NCBI GenBank assembly: GCA_003241695.1
Contig: QFPN01000005.1
Coordinates: 213,017-277,016, forward strand
DNA from: Ancylobacter novellus
GTDB taxonomy: Bacteria > Pseudomonadota > Alphaproteobacteria > Rhizobiales > Methylopilaceae
Length of the DNA stretch: 64,000 nucleotides
Direction of reading: 5' to 3'
The notes below the pieces were generated by a model that worked only from the letters and a program-made list of their open reading frames with translations, searched no databases and was not told where the DNA came from. A program made the translations under genes and the position numbers. Position 1 is the first letter of the stretch. Each line of letters starts with the position of its first letter. Positions 34,605-43,347 of this stretch are shown piece by piece.

Positions 34605-36116
34605 TCACGCGGCGGCGCGCGCCGAGTCGTCGTCCTTCTTTCCGAAGATCGCCGAAACCAGCGGCCAGAACGCCAGGATCACGCCGAGCGTCATGATCCC
34701 GCCCGACAGCCAGTTGTGCCAGAACACGGTGACGTCGCCCTGGCTGGTGAGCATGGCCTGACGGAAAGAGCTTTCGGCCTGATCGCCCAGCACGAGGGCG
34801 AGCACCAGCGGCGGCAGCGGATAGCCGAGCTTGGTGAAGAGATAGCCCATCACGCCGAACACCAGCATCATCCACACGTCGAACATCGAGTTGTTCACGG
34901 TGAAGGCGCCGATCGCGCAGACCACGACGATCGCAGGCGCGATGATCGAGAACGGCACCCGCAGGATCGCGGCGAAGAGCGGCACGCAGGTCAGCACGAT
35001 CACGAGGCCGACGAGGTTGCCCATGTACATCGAGGCGATGAGGCCCCAGACGAAGTCCTTCTGCTCGACGAAGAGCAGCGGGCCGGGCTGAAGGCCCCAG
35101 ATCAGCAGACCGCCGAGCAGAACCGCCGCGGTCGGCGAACCGGGAATGCCGAGGGTGAGCATCGGCAGCATCGCGGCGGTGCCGGCGGCGTGAGCCGCGG
35201 TCTCCGGCGCGACCACGCCCTCGAGCTCGCCCTTGCCGAAGTTGCGGCCGCGCTTCGAGAACCGCTTAGCGAGGCCGTAGCCCATGAAGGAGGCGGGCGT
35301 CGCGCCGCCGGGCGTGATGCCCATCCAGGCGCCGACGATGCAGCTGCGAATGAAGGTCGCGAACATCTTCGGGAGCTGGCGCCAGGTGCGGATGACGGCG
35401 TCCATCTTCAGCTTGGCGGCCGCGCCGCGGAAGCTCAGCCCCTCCTCCATCGACGACAGGATCTCGCCGATGCCGAACAGGCCGATGACGGCGACCAGGA
35501 ACTTGAAGCCGTTGATCAGCTCGTCCTGACCGAACGTCAGGCGCGGGGTGCCGGAGACGCCGTCGAGGCCGACGGAGGCGAGCGCGAAGCCGAGGCACAT
35601 CGAGGCGAGCGTCTTGAAGGGCGAACCGCGCCCCATGCCGAGGAAGCTCGCGAAGGTCAGGAACTGCACGGCGAAGAATTCGGCCGGCCCGAAGCGCAGC
35701 GCGAACTTGGCGATCACCGGCGCAAGGAAGGTGATCAGGATCACCGAGAAGATCGCGCCGACGAACGACGAGGTGAAGGCGCCGACGAGCGCCTCGTCCG
35801 CCCTGCCCCTCTGCGCCATGGGATGGCCGTCGAACGTCGTCGCGACCGACCATGGCTCGCCGGGGATGTTGAACAGGATGGCCGTGATCGCCCCGCCGAA
35901 CAACGCCCCCCAGTAGATCGAGGTCAGCATGATGATCGCGGAGGTCGGATCCATCGAGAAGGTCAACGGCAGCAGGATCGCGACCCCGTTCGCGCCCCCG
36001 AGCCCCGGCAGCACGCCGATCACCACGCCGAGCGTGATGCCGATCACCATCAACATGATGTTGTACGGCGAGACCGCGACCGCGAAGCCGCCCAGCAGAT
36101 TGCCGATTTCCTCCAT
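34605..36116 (-). CDS. tctA: Tripartite tricarboxylate transporter large membrane subunit TctA
   Basis: The 503-residue protein is the main membrane subunit with about eleven helices. The family signatures GITLGVVIGVLPGLGGANGVAIL near residue 26 (in parts), WGALFGGAITAILFNIPGEP near residue 68, and the repeat-half GGATPASFMGYGLAKRF near 270 are present. The start at 36116 has a strong GGGAGGGGG Shine-Dalgarno; an upstream ATG would add 20 odd residues. It heads the operon and is divergent from the second GntR regulator, with operator-like palindromes between them. Confidence 0.92.
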   Translation of the reverse strand: MEEIGNLLGGFAVAVSPYNIMLMVIGITLGVVIGVLPGLGGANGVAILLPLTFSMDPTSAIIMLTSIYWGALFGGAITAILFNIPGEPWSVATTFDGHPMAQRGRADEALVGAFTSSFVGAIFSVILITFLAPVIAKFALRFGPAEFFAVQFLTFASFLGMGRGSPFKTLASMCLGFALASVGLDGVSGTPRLTFGQDELINGFKFLVAVIGLFGIGEILSSMEEGLSFRGAAAKLKMDAVIRTWRQLPKMFATFIRSCIVGAWMGITPGGATPASFMGYGLAKRFSKRGRNFGKGELEGVVAPETAAHAAGTAAMLPMLTLGIPGSPTAAVLLGGLLIWGLQPGPLLFVEQKDFVWGLIASMYMGNLVGLVIVLTCVPLFAAILRVPFSIIAPAIVVVCAIGAFTVNNSMFDVWMMLVFGVMGYLFTKLGYPLPPLVLALVLGDQAESSFRQAMLTSQGDVTVFWHNWLSGGIMTLGVILAFWPLVSAIFGKKDDDSARAAA

Positions 36117-36205
36117 ACGTCCCCCTCCCGCCCCGACGACGTTGTTCGCTCGGGCGTTATTCCGCCCGTTCTTCACTTCCTGAAGTCAAACGCTAGTTCG
36201 TGCTT

Positions 36206-36306
36206 GACTGGTATGCAATATGCCTTTTTATCGCTGCGACGCAGCAATAAACACTAAGCAATTCGGCTATTGCGCACAGAAAAAGACTACGTTTATGGTA
36301 TGCCAA
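36206..36306. promoter_or_regulatory. Candidate GntR operators between tctA and GntR 2
   Basis: Two TGGTATGC sites lie in the divergent promoter region: CTGGTATGCAATATGCC at 36208-36224 and TGGTATGCCA at 36296-36305, the second nearly a palindrome. FCD-type GntR proteins often bind TGGTATACCA-like sites. The surroundings are AT-rich compared with the genome. Similar sequences occur at 32876-32885 and 63081-63094. The role is inferred. Confidence 0.5.
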
Positions 36307-36357
36307 GAACCACGGGGCGCTTTCCGCGCCGGTCGATGGACAGGGCCCCCTCGCACG

Positions 36358-37044
36358 ATGGCCAGCGCCGACCTGAACATCCAGCCGCTCGACGACGCGC
36401 CAAGCCTCAAGTGGCGCACCTATGACGCGTTGAAGAACGCCATCGCCGGCATCGACATCTATCAGGAGAACGCGCCTCTGCGGCTCGACGAGCGGGCGCT
36501 GTCATTGCGCTTCGGCGTCAGCCGCACGCCCTTGCGCGAAGCGCTCGCGCAGCTCGAACTCGAGGGGCTGGTGCGCATCGTTCCGCGCCGCGGGATCTAC
36601 ATCGCCCGCAAGACCAAGACGGAGATGCTCGAGACCATCTCCGTCTGGGCGGCGCTCGAAAGCATGGCGGCGCGGCTCGCCTGCGAGGTCGCGACCGACG
36701 AGGAGATCGAGGGGCTGCACGCCCTCGTCGACGGCTTCAACGGCGCCGACGTCTGCCAGCACATGTTCGAATATTCGGACGTCAACATCCGTTTTCATCA
36801 AGCGATCATCGCTCTCTCGCGCTGCAAGATGATCGCGGAGATGACCAATGGCCTGTTCTTTCACGTTCGCGCGATCCGGCGCCGGACGATCTACGAACAG
36901 GACCGCGCAAGGCGGTCGGTCGTCGACCACAAGGACATCGTCGAGGCGATCGAGGCGCGCAACGGCGAGCGGGCGGAGCGTCTGGTGCGTGAGCACACGC
37001 TGAAGCTCAGAGACCACGTCGACCGCTACGTCGCGCTCGACTGA
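36358..37044 (+). CDS. GntR/FCD-family transcriptional regulator 2
   Basis: The 228-residue protein has a winged helix (LDERALSLRFGVSRTPLREA near residue 44; LELEGLVRIVPRRGIYI) and an FCD domain (WAALESMAARLA near 96; NIRFHQAIIALS near 142; DHKDIVEAIEARNGERA near 191). It shares long stretches with GntR 1, including the WAALESMAARLA segment, so the two are paralogues flanking the tct operon. ATG 36358 is chosen; in-frame starts at 36220 and 36295 exist but would overlap the operator-like sites. It probably controls tctA and itself. Confidence 0.86.
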   Translation: MASADLNIQPLDDAPSLKWRTYDALKNAIAGIDIYQENAPLRLDERALSLRFGVSRTPLREALAQLELEGLVRIVPRRGIYIARKTKTEMLETISVWAALESMAARLACEVATDEEIEGLHALVDGFNGADVCQHMFEYSDVNIRFHQAIIALSRCKMIAEMTNGLFFHVRAIRRRTIYEQDRARRSVVDHKDIVEAIEARNGERAERLVREHTLKLRDHVDRYVALD

Positions 37045-37088
37045 GGCCCGGCGGCGCATGTCGCCCACTGCTCTCTTCACGCCGGACG

Positions 37089-37120
37089 TGGGTCCTCCGG
37101 TCAAGCCGGAGCACGACGAC
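37089..37120. repeat. Dispersed palindromic repeat copy
   Basis: The segment gtcctccggtcaagccggag followed by cacgacgacgg matches the ccggtcaagccgg family seen at 1-66 and 27490-27569. It sits between the GntR 2 gene and the convergent SbcC-like gene. Confidence 0.6.
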
Positions 37121-37161
37121 GGAGGCGGCGGCCCCCTACCGTGACTGGTCTCCCTTCACGC

Positions 37162-39789
37162 TTATTCGCCGGGCGTCCAATCCGACATCTGCAATACGTT
37201 CCCGCCGAGTTTCTGGAATGCGCGCTGGCGGCAGGAGAAGACGATGATCTGCTGCTCGCGCGCCTGACGGTGCAACGCGTCGAACATCTTTTCGATGCGG
37301 TCGTCGTCTGAATAGACCAGAGCGTCATCCAGAATCACTGGGGCGGGGCGTCCGTCCTTGGCCAGCAGGCGAGCGAAGGCGAGACGCGTCAGCACGGAAA
37401 GCTGTTCCCGCATGCCGCCGCTGAGACGGTCGACATCCTCTTCTTGGCCTTTGCGCGATATTCTGTGAGGCAGAAGCGTCTTCTCGTCGAAATTGATGGA
37501 AACGTCGTCGAAGAGCAGACCGAGCAGCAGCCGCAGTTCGGTCATCACAGGCAGAAGGTAAGTCTCTCGCGCCTGGCTTCGCGCGGCCTCCAGAGCGGAA
37601 CGAAGTCGCTGCAGGACCGCGACCTCCTTCTGGTAGCTCGTGACGCGGATGGTCACCGCGGCGAGGGCGTCGGCGCTCTCGCGCCATTTCTCCTCGATCG
37701 CGACGTCCGACTGCGCAGCAATCCGCGAGCTGAGGCCGGCGATCTCCTCCCGCAGGAGGCCGATCTCCTTTTCGACCGCGTCGGCGACGGAGCGCAAACG
37801 GCGCAGCGTGGCTTCGGCCGAAGCGAGATCGACGCCCTCTTCCTGCAATCGCCGGACAACCGGCTGCTGCTCCGCCAAGCCGGCGTCGAGATCCGCCAGC
37901 CGCGCGGCCATCCGCCGTTCACGCTCGGCTCGGGTCGCCTCCGGCCCAAGTATCGCCTCGACCTGAGCGAATTGCGCGTCCAGCCCGGCAAAGGCCGCCT
38001 GCGCTGCGACGACCGCGTCGGCGGCGACAGCCTGCTTCGGACCGGCCTCACGCAGAGCCTGATGCGCCGCCGTCCGCCTTGCCTCGGCCGCCTCATGCGC
38101 AGCCCGGACCTGAGCCGGATCCTCCTTCAGTTCCAACACGTCGACGGTCGCTTCCCGCAGCGCCGTAACGTCTTCGCGCAGCTTCGGCAGCCCGTCCGGC
38201 GCGAGCAGCGACAAGCGCGTCGTCCTTTCGCGCAAGTCTCCCTCCTTGCGCTGCGCTTCCACCTGTCGCCTGCGCGCGGCCGCGAGGTCGACGACGCCCA
38301 TGGAGGCAAGAAGCACACGGCGTCGTTCCTCCGACCGACGCAACTGCTCGTCGCCGCCCCGAGCATGGATCGATCGAAGCGTGACGACGCCGACGCCGGG
38401 GACCGCCAGCCTGGCCAGCCCGTCATATCCGCGGGCTTCCCCCTCCTTCAGCGGCTCGCCGTCGAGGCTCACCACCGGCGCCTGCGGCTCGTAGGCGATC
38501 GACACGGAAGGGCGGCCCGCCTCGGCGACCGCCCTGAGCTTGGCGATCTCGACGTCGAGCGTTTCAAGCTCCGTCACTGCTTTTTCAGGCAGTCTCAACA
38601 GCGCCAGCGCAGCCTGTTCCGTCTCGATCTCTTTGCGGACGGTTTCGGCGGCATCCAGCCTCTGGTCCAGCGCAGCCAACCGCTCGGCGGCTTCCCTCGC
38701 ATTCAGCGCAATGTCGAGACGATCAAGAAGCGTGCGCGCGTCCCGTTCTTCCCGCTCCGCCGCGTCGATATCGGCATGCGCCGCCGCCGCCGCCGCAGTC
38801 GCCGCGTCGCGGTTCGCAAGCGCTTCCTCCCGGCGGCGCTCGGCGTCGCCAAGCTTGTTGCTGAGATCCGTCGCCCTTTCGAGAGCGCCCGCGAAGTCCT
38901 TGAGCTCGCGGTTCGCATTGTCCCGCTGCTCTTGAAGGAGCTTGAGTTCCGCTTCCGCCGCGCGAAGACTCTCGGATCGGCTCTTCGCCGCATCGAAGAC
39001 GGCCTGCGCCGCTTCGATCGCCCGCTTCCGCTCGTCGCGGTCTTCAGCACGGTCGAGTTCGGCGAGCCGCCTCGCCGCGCCCGCGCGCTTGTCGAGCGCC
39101 TCGCGAAGCATGGCCACCTCCGCGGCGAGGCGCTGCTCTTCCGCTTTCAAACGGTCGCGTTCCTCGATCGAGGCCGCGTAGCGTTCGCCGGCTTTGACTC
39201 TGCCGGTCGTGGTTACGAGCCGGCCGAGAGCCTCCTCCGTCGCCGCCATGATCTCCGACATACGGCGCCCGCCGGTGACGGTCTCGACTTCTCCTTGCAC
39301 CGATTGGAGCAGGCTCGCCCGAACCTTCGTCTCGCCCTCTTCCTCGGACCTGTTGCGTTTCTCGATGCCGGTCATGCCCTGGCGCACCCAGAGCAGGCCG
39401 GCCGGCCCGGCGGCGCCGCCCCGCACGAGACCGGCGATGAAGTTTTCGGCCTCGTCAGCCTGCGCAACCAGTCGACCCGTCGCGAGATCGACAACGCGCG
39501 CAGACCCCCTGCCATAGAACTGCTTGGTGATGCGGAACCGACCCGCTTCCGTCGAGATGTCGCATTCGACCAGCGGATTCCCGCCGCTGTAGGGCCGCAG
39601 GTTCCGGACATCCCCCGCCGTGCTGGAATGCGGCTGAAAGAACAGCGCATGCAGGGCTTCAAAACTGGTCGACTTGCCGAATTCATTGACGGCGCAGAGC
39701 ACGTTGACGCCGTCGCCGATGCCTTCGATGGCGACGCCGCGCCCGGCGAAGCGCTTGACGTTGAACAGCCGCAAGGCCGAGATCTTCAT
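37162..39789 (-). CDS. SbcC/YhaN-like AAA ATPase with long coiled coil
   Basis: This 875-residue protein has a split ABC-type ATPase: Walker A in LCAVNEFGKSTSF near residue 31, and near the C terminus the signature LSGGMREQLSVLTRLAFA (about residue 800) and Walker B PAPVILDDALVYSDDD. Between them are two long coiled-coil arms rich in Glu, Arg and Ala (about 170-420 and 500-760). Such proteins pair with a metallophosphoesterase to form a DNA-end-processing nuclease related to SbcCD or Rad50/Mre11. It overlaps the nuclease gene by 4 bp. The length is nearer the YhaN group than classical SbcC. Confidence 0.87.
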   Translation of the reverse strand: MKISALRLFNVKRFAGRGVAIEGIGDGVNVLCAVNEFGKSTSFEALHALFFQPHSSTAGDVRNLRPYSGGNPLVECDISTEAGRFRITKQFYGRGSARVVDLATGRLVAQADEAENFIAGLVRGGAAGPAGLLWVRQGMTGIEKRNRSEEEGETKVRASLLQSVQGEVETVTGGRRMSEIMAATEEALGRLVTTTGRVKAGERYAASIEERDRLKAEEQRLAAEVAMLREALDKRAGAARRLAELDRAEDRDERKRAIEAAQAVFDAAKSRSESLRAAEAELKLLQEQRDNANRELKDFAGALERATDLSNKLGDAERRREEALANRDAATAAAAAAHADIDAAEREERDARTLLDRLDIALNAREAAERLAALDQRLDAAETVRKEIETEQAALALLRLPEKAVTELETLDVEIAKLRAVAEAGRPSVSIAYEPQAPVVSLDGEPLKEGEARGYDGLARLAVPGVGVVTLRSIHARGGDEQLRRSEERRRVLLASMGVVDLAAARRRQVEAQRKEGDLRERTTRLSLLAPDGLPKLREDVTALREATVDVLELKEDPAQVRAAHEAAEARRTAAHQALREAGPKQAVAADAVVAAQAAFAGLDAQFAQVEAILGPEATRAERERRMAARLADLDAGLAEQQPVVRRLQEEGVDLASAEATLRRLRSVADAVEKEIGLLREEIAGLSSRIAAQSDVAIEEKWRESADALAAVTIRVTSYQKEVAVLQRLRSALEAARSQARETYLLPVMTELRLLLGLLFDDVSINFDEKTLLPHRISRKGQEEDVDRLSGGMREQLSVLTRLAFARLLAKDGRPAPVILDDALVYSDDDRIEKMFDALHRQAREQQIIVFSCRQRAFQKLGGNVLQMSDWTPGE

Positions 39790-40913
39790 GGAGCGACCGT
39801 CTGTGCATAAGCGTAGAGCCGCCCGAGCGCAGCCCTTGCGATCTCACGCTCCTCAGCCGAACGGGCCACGTCGCCGGCTTCGGCGAACAACGCGTCGGCC
39901 GCCTCGCGCAGCGCGCCCGCCCGATCGATGACGTCGAGGTCTTCGGCTTCGCATTCCGTGGCGAGCGCCTCGTCGTCGAACTCCAGACGGGCGAAGTCGG
40001 GCCGCGCGCGCTCGACCGCGGACGCGAGCATGGCGCGGGCGTCGATCCGGGCCCGTCCGCCGGCGACGAGCCTGACCAGCGCCCTTCGCCTCAACCGAGC
40101 GTCGGGAAGGAGCGTCTCCATGCGCGCGACGGCGTCGTCGCCGTCTAGGAGGTCCAACTCCAGCGTGCGCCACAAGAAGCTGCCGGTCTCCAACGGCGTC
40201 ACGTCCGGAAGCGCCTCCGCGCCTTCGATCGACACCAGCAGCGCCTCTCCCGGTCGATCGTGCTTGAAGCGGTCGGGCTCGGGGGAGCCGCTGTAGCGCG
40301 TGCGCGGGTCGATCTCGACGCCGCCGTGCCAGTCGCCGAGAGCGAGGTAGGAAAGCCCGGCGCGGCGAGCGCGATCCGGCGCGATCACGTCCAGCCCGTC
40401 GCCGTCCTCGGAAAAGCTTCGAACGGCGCCATGGGCGAGGCCGATCCGGATCGTTCCGTCGCCTGCGGCGGCGCCGTCCATCCATTCGGAGAGATCCCTC
40501 CCCGGCCGCCGCGTCGTGCAGGGCGCCGGCAACAGCATGGCGCCGGGCGCAAGGTCGAGCGGCGTCGCCTCGACCGCCAGCGTCACATTTTCAGGCGCCT
40601 CCGCGCGCAGCGTCGACCAGAGCTGCGCCGCCTGCAGCGAGTCGTGGTTGCCGGGCAGGATCACCCAGCGGATGGGCGCATGGTGAGCCATTTCGGCGAG
40701 CGCCTGACGCCGGACCTCCGGCGCAGGGGTTTCGGTGTCGAAGGTGTCGCCCGCGAGCAGGATCGTCGACGCCCCCTTCACGCGCGCATGCTCGCCAAGC
40801 CTGCCGATCGCCGCATGCCGGGCCTCGCGCAGCTTGGCTGGCAGGTCGTCGGAGAACTGTCCGAAGCGTTTTCCCAGATGCAGGTCGCTCGAATGTATGA
40901 ATCGGACGCTCAT
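39786..40913 (-). CDS. SbcD/YhaO-like DNA repair exonuclease (metallophosphoesterase)
   Basis: The 375-residue protein carries the Mre11-type metal-binding motifs in order: SSDLHLGKRF at residue 8, LLAGDTFDTE near 53, ILPGNHDSLQ near 85, a conserved His in GLAHGAV near 158, and ALGDWHGGV near 192. It should be the nuclease subunit partnered with the downstream coiled-coil ATPase. Its ATG overlaps the stop of an upstream DUF3320-like fragment by one base (TGATG), showing an original three-gene operon. Confidence 0.9.
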   Translation of the reverse strand: MSVRFIHSSDLHLGKRFGQFSDDLPAKLREARHAAIGRLGEHARVKGASTILLAGDTFDTETPAPEVRRQALAEMAHHAPIRWVILPGNHDSLQAAQLWSTLRAEAPENVTLAVEATPLDLAPGAMLLPAPCTTRRPGRDLSEWMDGAAAGDGTIRIGLAHGAVRSFSEDGDGLDVIAPDRARRAGLSYLALGDWHGGVEIDPRTRYSGSPEPDRFKHDRPGEALLVSIEGAEALPDVTPLETGSFLWRTLELDLLDGDDAVARMETLLPDARLRRRALVRLVAGGRARIDARAMLASAVERARPDFARLEFDDEALATECEAEDLDVIDRAGALREAADALFAEAGDVARSAEEREIARAALGRLYAYAQTVAP

Positions 40914-41341
40914 CAGGCGCTTCTATCCTGCGCCGCCAGGTGAATGCGAGCGCGTGCGATCGCCTCGTCGAGCCTTGCGCGAGCGTTCGCAGCAAGCGCC
41001 TTGACGCCGAGAAGTCTCGCCATGTCACGCGCCGGGTCGGGCATCTCGAGCAGATCCTGATTGTCGATGACGACCCACGCGAGTTCTGCAAGGGAAATGT
41101 CCGAGATGGCGCGACGCGACTCTTCCTGCGCAGAAGGGCGGTAGGGCAGCACATCCGCCACATGCCCCTTCTTCCAGACAAAAACGCCGCTCGATTCGTT
41201 CGTCGTATCGTAGCCGCGCAGATGAAGGTCGATCCTCTCGCGGATGCGGCCGCCCGTCCGCAGCCAGCCGTATCCCCTTCGATACGAGCGCGCCAAGGGA
41301 TTCAGAACGGCGGATCTCACCTTGCCGTTCAAGGTGTTCGC
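40913..41341 (-). pseudogene. 3' remnant of a DUF3320-type (helicase-associated) gene
   Basis: About 140 residues of open frame resemble the C-terminal DUF3320 domain of very large helicase-related proteins (GYGWLRTGGRIRERID near the start; PSAQEESRRAISDISLAELA in the middle; PARDMARLLGVKALAANARA towards the end). Nothing of the expected 1,000 or more upstream residues is present: about 30 bp further on lies the tRNA fragment that bounds the integrated element. The frame stays open through the tRNA fragment by chance. It was the first gene of the SbcD/SbcC-like operon and lost its 5' part. Domain recognition is by eye. Confidence 0.6.
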
Positions 41342-41369
41342 CCACTTCTCTGATTCTGGAATGGAGAGC

Positions 41370-41413
41370 GGCGCACCCGAGAGGATTCGAACCTCTGACC
41401 TCTGCCTTCGGAG
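41370..41413 (-). repeat. attL: displaced 3' fragment of tRNA-Arg
   Basis: These 44 bases are identical to 60200-60243 within the complete tRNA-Arg gene, covering the 3' side of the anticodon loop and stem, the T arm and the acceptor 3' strand. The match ends sharply on both sides. It is the left attachment site of the element and is not a working tRNA. Confidence 0.85.
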
Positions 41414-41520
41414 AGTGTCTCCAAGGTCTTTCATGGATGTCTGTGACGTCTGTAAGCTATTGAAATTTCTATACTCGCAGATATGCTTTTCCAGAACGTC
41501 CGCCACATCTCTGTGGGACG

Positions 41521-42825
41521 TTGTGTGGGACGATTTCAATGCGATGCGCAGTCGACACGCCTCCGAAACGAGCTCGCTTGGACCCCCGCCGTAACCCATA
41601 CTGGCACAGCGTCGCCGGTGGCCGCGGCGGCGTTAGCATCGGCTACCGTCGCGCCTCACGAGGTCCGGGCGTCTGGACGGCAAAGCTTGTCTCCGACGGC
41701 GAGCGCGTCGAGGAAAAGCTCGGCCTTGCCGACGATGACGGCGCGGGCGACGACGCTCTCAGCTTCCGCGCAGCGGTCGCCGCAGCCCTGGACTGGAGCG
41801 CTCGGCAAAATGCAGCGCTCGAAGCGCGGAAGGCATCCGGCCAGAAGAACGTTCTAACGGTCCGGAGCGCGATCGAACGCTACATTCAGGACTTGGCGCG
41901 CCGGAACGCCCGATCGGCCGCGACCTGTCGCGTGCGCATGCACAAGCACATGCTGAGCGATGAGGCGTTCGCCGCGGTGAAGCTGTCCAAGCTGCGGGCG
42001 TCCACGATCGAGGAATGGCGTTCTCGCCTTTCCGTGCGCTCACAGCCCGGCGGAGCTGGAATGGCGCCCGCGACGGCGAACCGGCTGCTGACGGACGTAC
42101 GCGCCGCGCTGAACGCTGCCGTCGAGCGTCAGAGGCGCGAACTGCCGTCTCACGTAATGCTCGAGGTGAAGGTGGGCACGCGCGCCGCATCGGTCGACGC
42201 CGTCGCGCGCAAACAGCTTCTCATGGACGAACAGGTTCGGGCCGTCATAGAGGCGGCGTTCGACGTCGACCCCGCCGGCGATTTCGGACCTCTCGTGCTC
42301 GTCGCGGCCGCCACCGGCGCGCGCTACTCGCAGTTCACACGGCTGACAGTGGCGGACGTCCAGGCGGCGCAGGCGCGCGTGATGATGCCGGGATAGGCGA
42401 AGGGCCGAGCCGCGCGAGCAAAGCCGAAGGTCGCGATCCCCGTCGCCGGAGAAATAATCGCTCGCCTGGAGCCGCTCATGCGGGACCGCGACCCCACCAA
42501 CCTGTTGTTGACGCGTTGGGCTTACCGGCGCGGACCCGGCATTTCGTGGGAACGCGACCACCGTCGGGGATGGGGACCGGCGCACGAGTTCGCAAATCTT
42601 TGGGCCGACACGGTCGAAGCGGCCGGCTTGCCGGAAGGCACGATTTTGTACGCGCTGAGGCATTCATCGATCGTCCGGGCGCTCCGCCTGGGCTTGCCGA
42701 TCCGCCTTGTCGCGGCGCTGCACGACACTTCATCGGAAATGATCGAACGGCACTATTCCGCCTACATCGTGGATGCGACGGAAGATCTTGCGAGAAGGGC
42801 CGTTTTCGCTATCGCCGCAGAGTGA
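41521..42825 (+). pseudogene. Tyrosine integrase interrupted by an in-frame amber codon
   Basis: The frame encodes about 434 residues of a phage/island integrase but has a single TAG at 42394-42396. Before it are the N-terminal and core-binding domains and the first catalytic Arg (ATGARYSQFTRL near residue 266). After it, in the same frame, are the remaining catalytic residues: the HxxR pair in ALRHSSIVRAL, a His in VAALHDTSSEMIERHY, and the Tyr nucleophile in the last motif. A single C-to-A change in a TCG codon would make this stop. It lies 107 bp inside attL, the normal place for the integrase of this element. Either half alone should be inactive. Confidence 0.85.
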
Positions 42826-43031
42826 CCGCGGTATTTTGTATGTCACGTTGTAAACGGATTTCATTGGCCGTTCGTAACGTCATGTTAATTTTGTACTTGC
42901 GTGGATGCTTGGTTCGGAGACGAATGTCTTCGCCGCGCCTACCTTCTGACCTGACGAACCTGACTGGCTGAATTGCCTGCGGCGCTCCCCAACAGCCCTC
43001 GGAGGCATTTGCCTCCGCACAGGATTTCGTC

Positions 43032-43346
43032 ATGACCCACGCGACTGCTCGCCCTTCGGCTACCGCTGAAATTCGCCTGGCCCGCCCTCACGAAGTCAAC
43101 TGGCGCGACCGCCCACTGACGTCGATGCAGACGGCGGCCGCGATTTCCGGCGTCAGCACCGCCAGCCTTTATCGCTTCGCGTCCGAAGGGAAGCTTACTC
43201 TGAAGTCGCTGGCGGGCCGGACGCTCGTCAAGACGACAAGCCTCGTCGCGCTGATCGACGGTGCGGAGCCCTGGACGCCCTCCAGTCAGACGCGCGGCGC
43301 AGTCGCGGCGCGCAAGCGCCGTAACACCGATGCGAAGACGGCGTGA
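43032..43346 (+). CDS. Excisionase-like helix-turn-helix protein
   Basis: This 104-residue basic protein has a MerR/excisionase-like winged helix (LTSMQTAAAISGVSTASLYRFASEGKLTLKSLAGRTLV, residues 29-66, read in parts), in which the helix is followed by a wing typical of HTH_17 proteins. The C-terminal tail is Arg/Lys rich. Proteins of this size and place, just after an integrase, usually control excision or early transcription. It ends one base before the next gene. The specific role is inferred from position. Confidence 0.65.
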   Translation: MTHATARPSATAEIRLARPHEVNWRDRPLTSMQTAAAISGVSTASLYRFASEGKLTLKSLAGRTLVKTTSLVALIDGAEPWTPSSQTRGAVAARKRRNTDAKTA

Positions 43347-43347
43347 C

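Noticed and set aside
37444..39810. 788-codon plus-strand frame opposite the SbcC-like gene
   Set aside because: It is a shadow of a coiled-coil gene and shows no domain of its own.
41342..41599. N-terminal extension of the DUF3320-like fragment across the tRNA piece
   Set aside because: The residues RQRSEVRILSGAP are the translated tRNA-Arg fragment, so this is accidental open frame.
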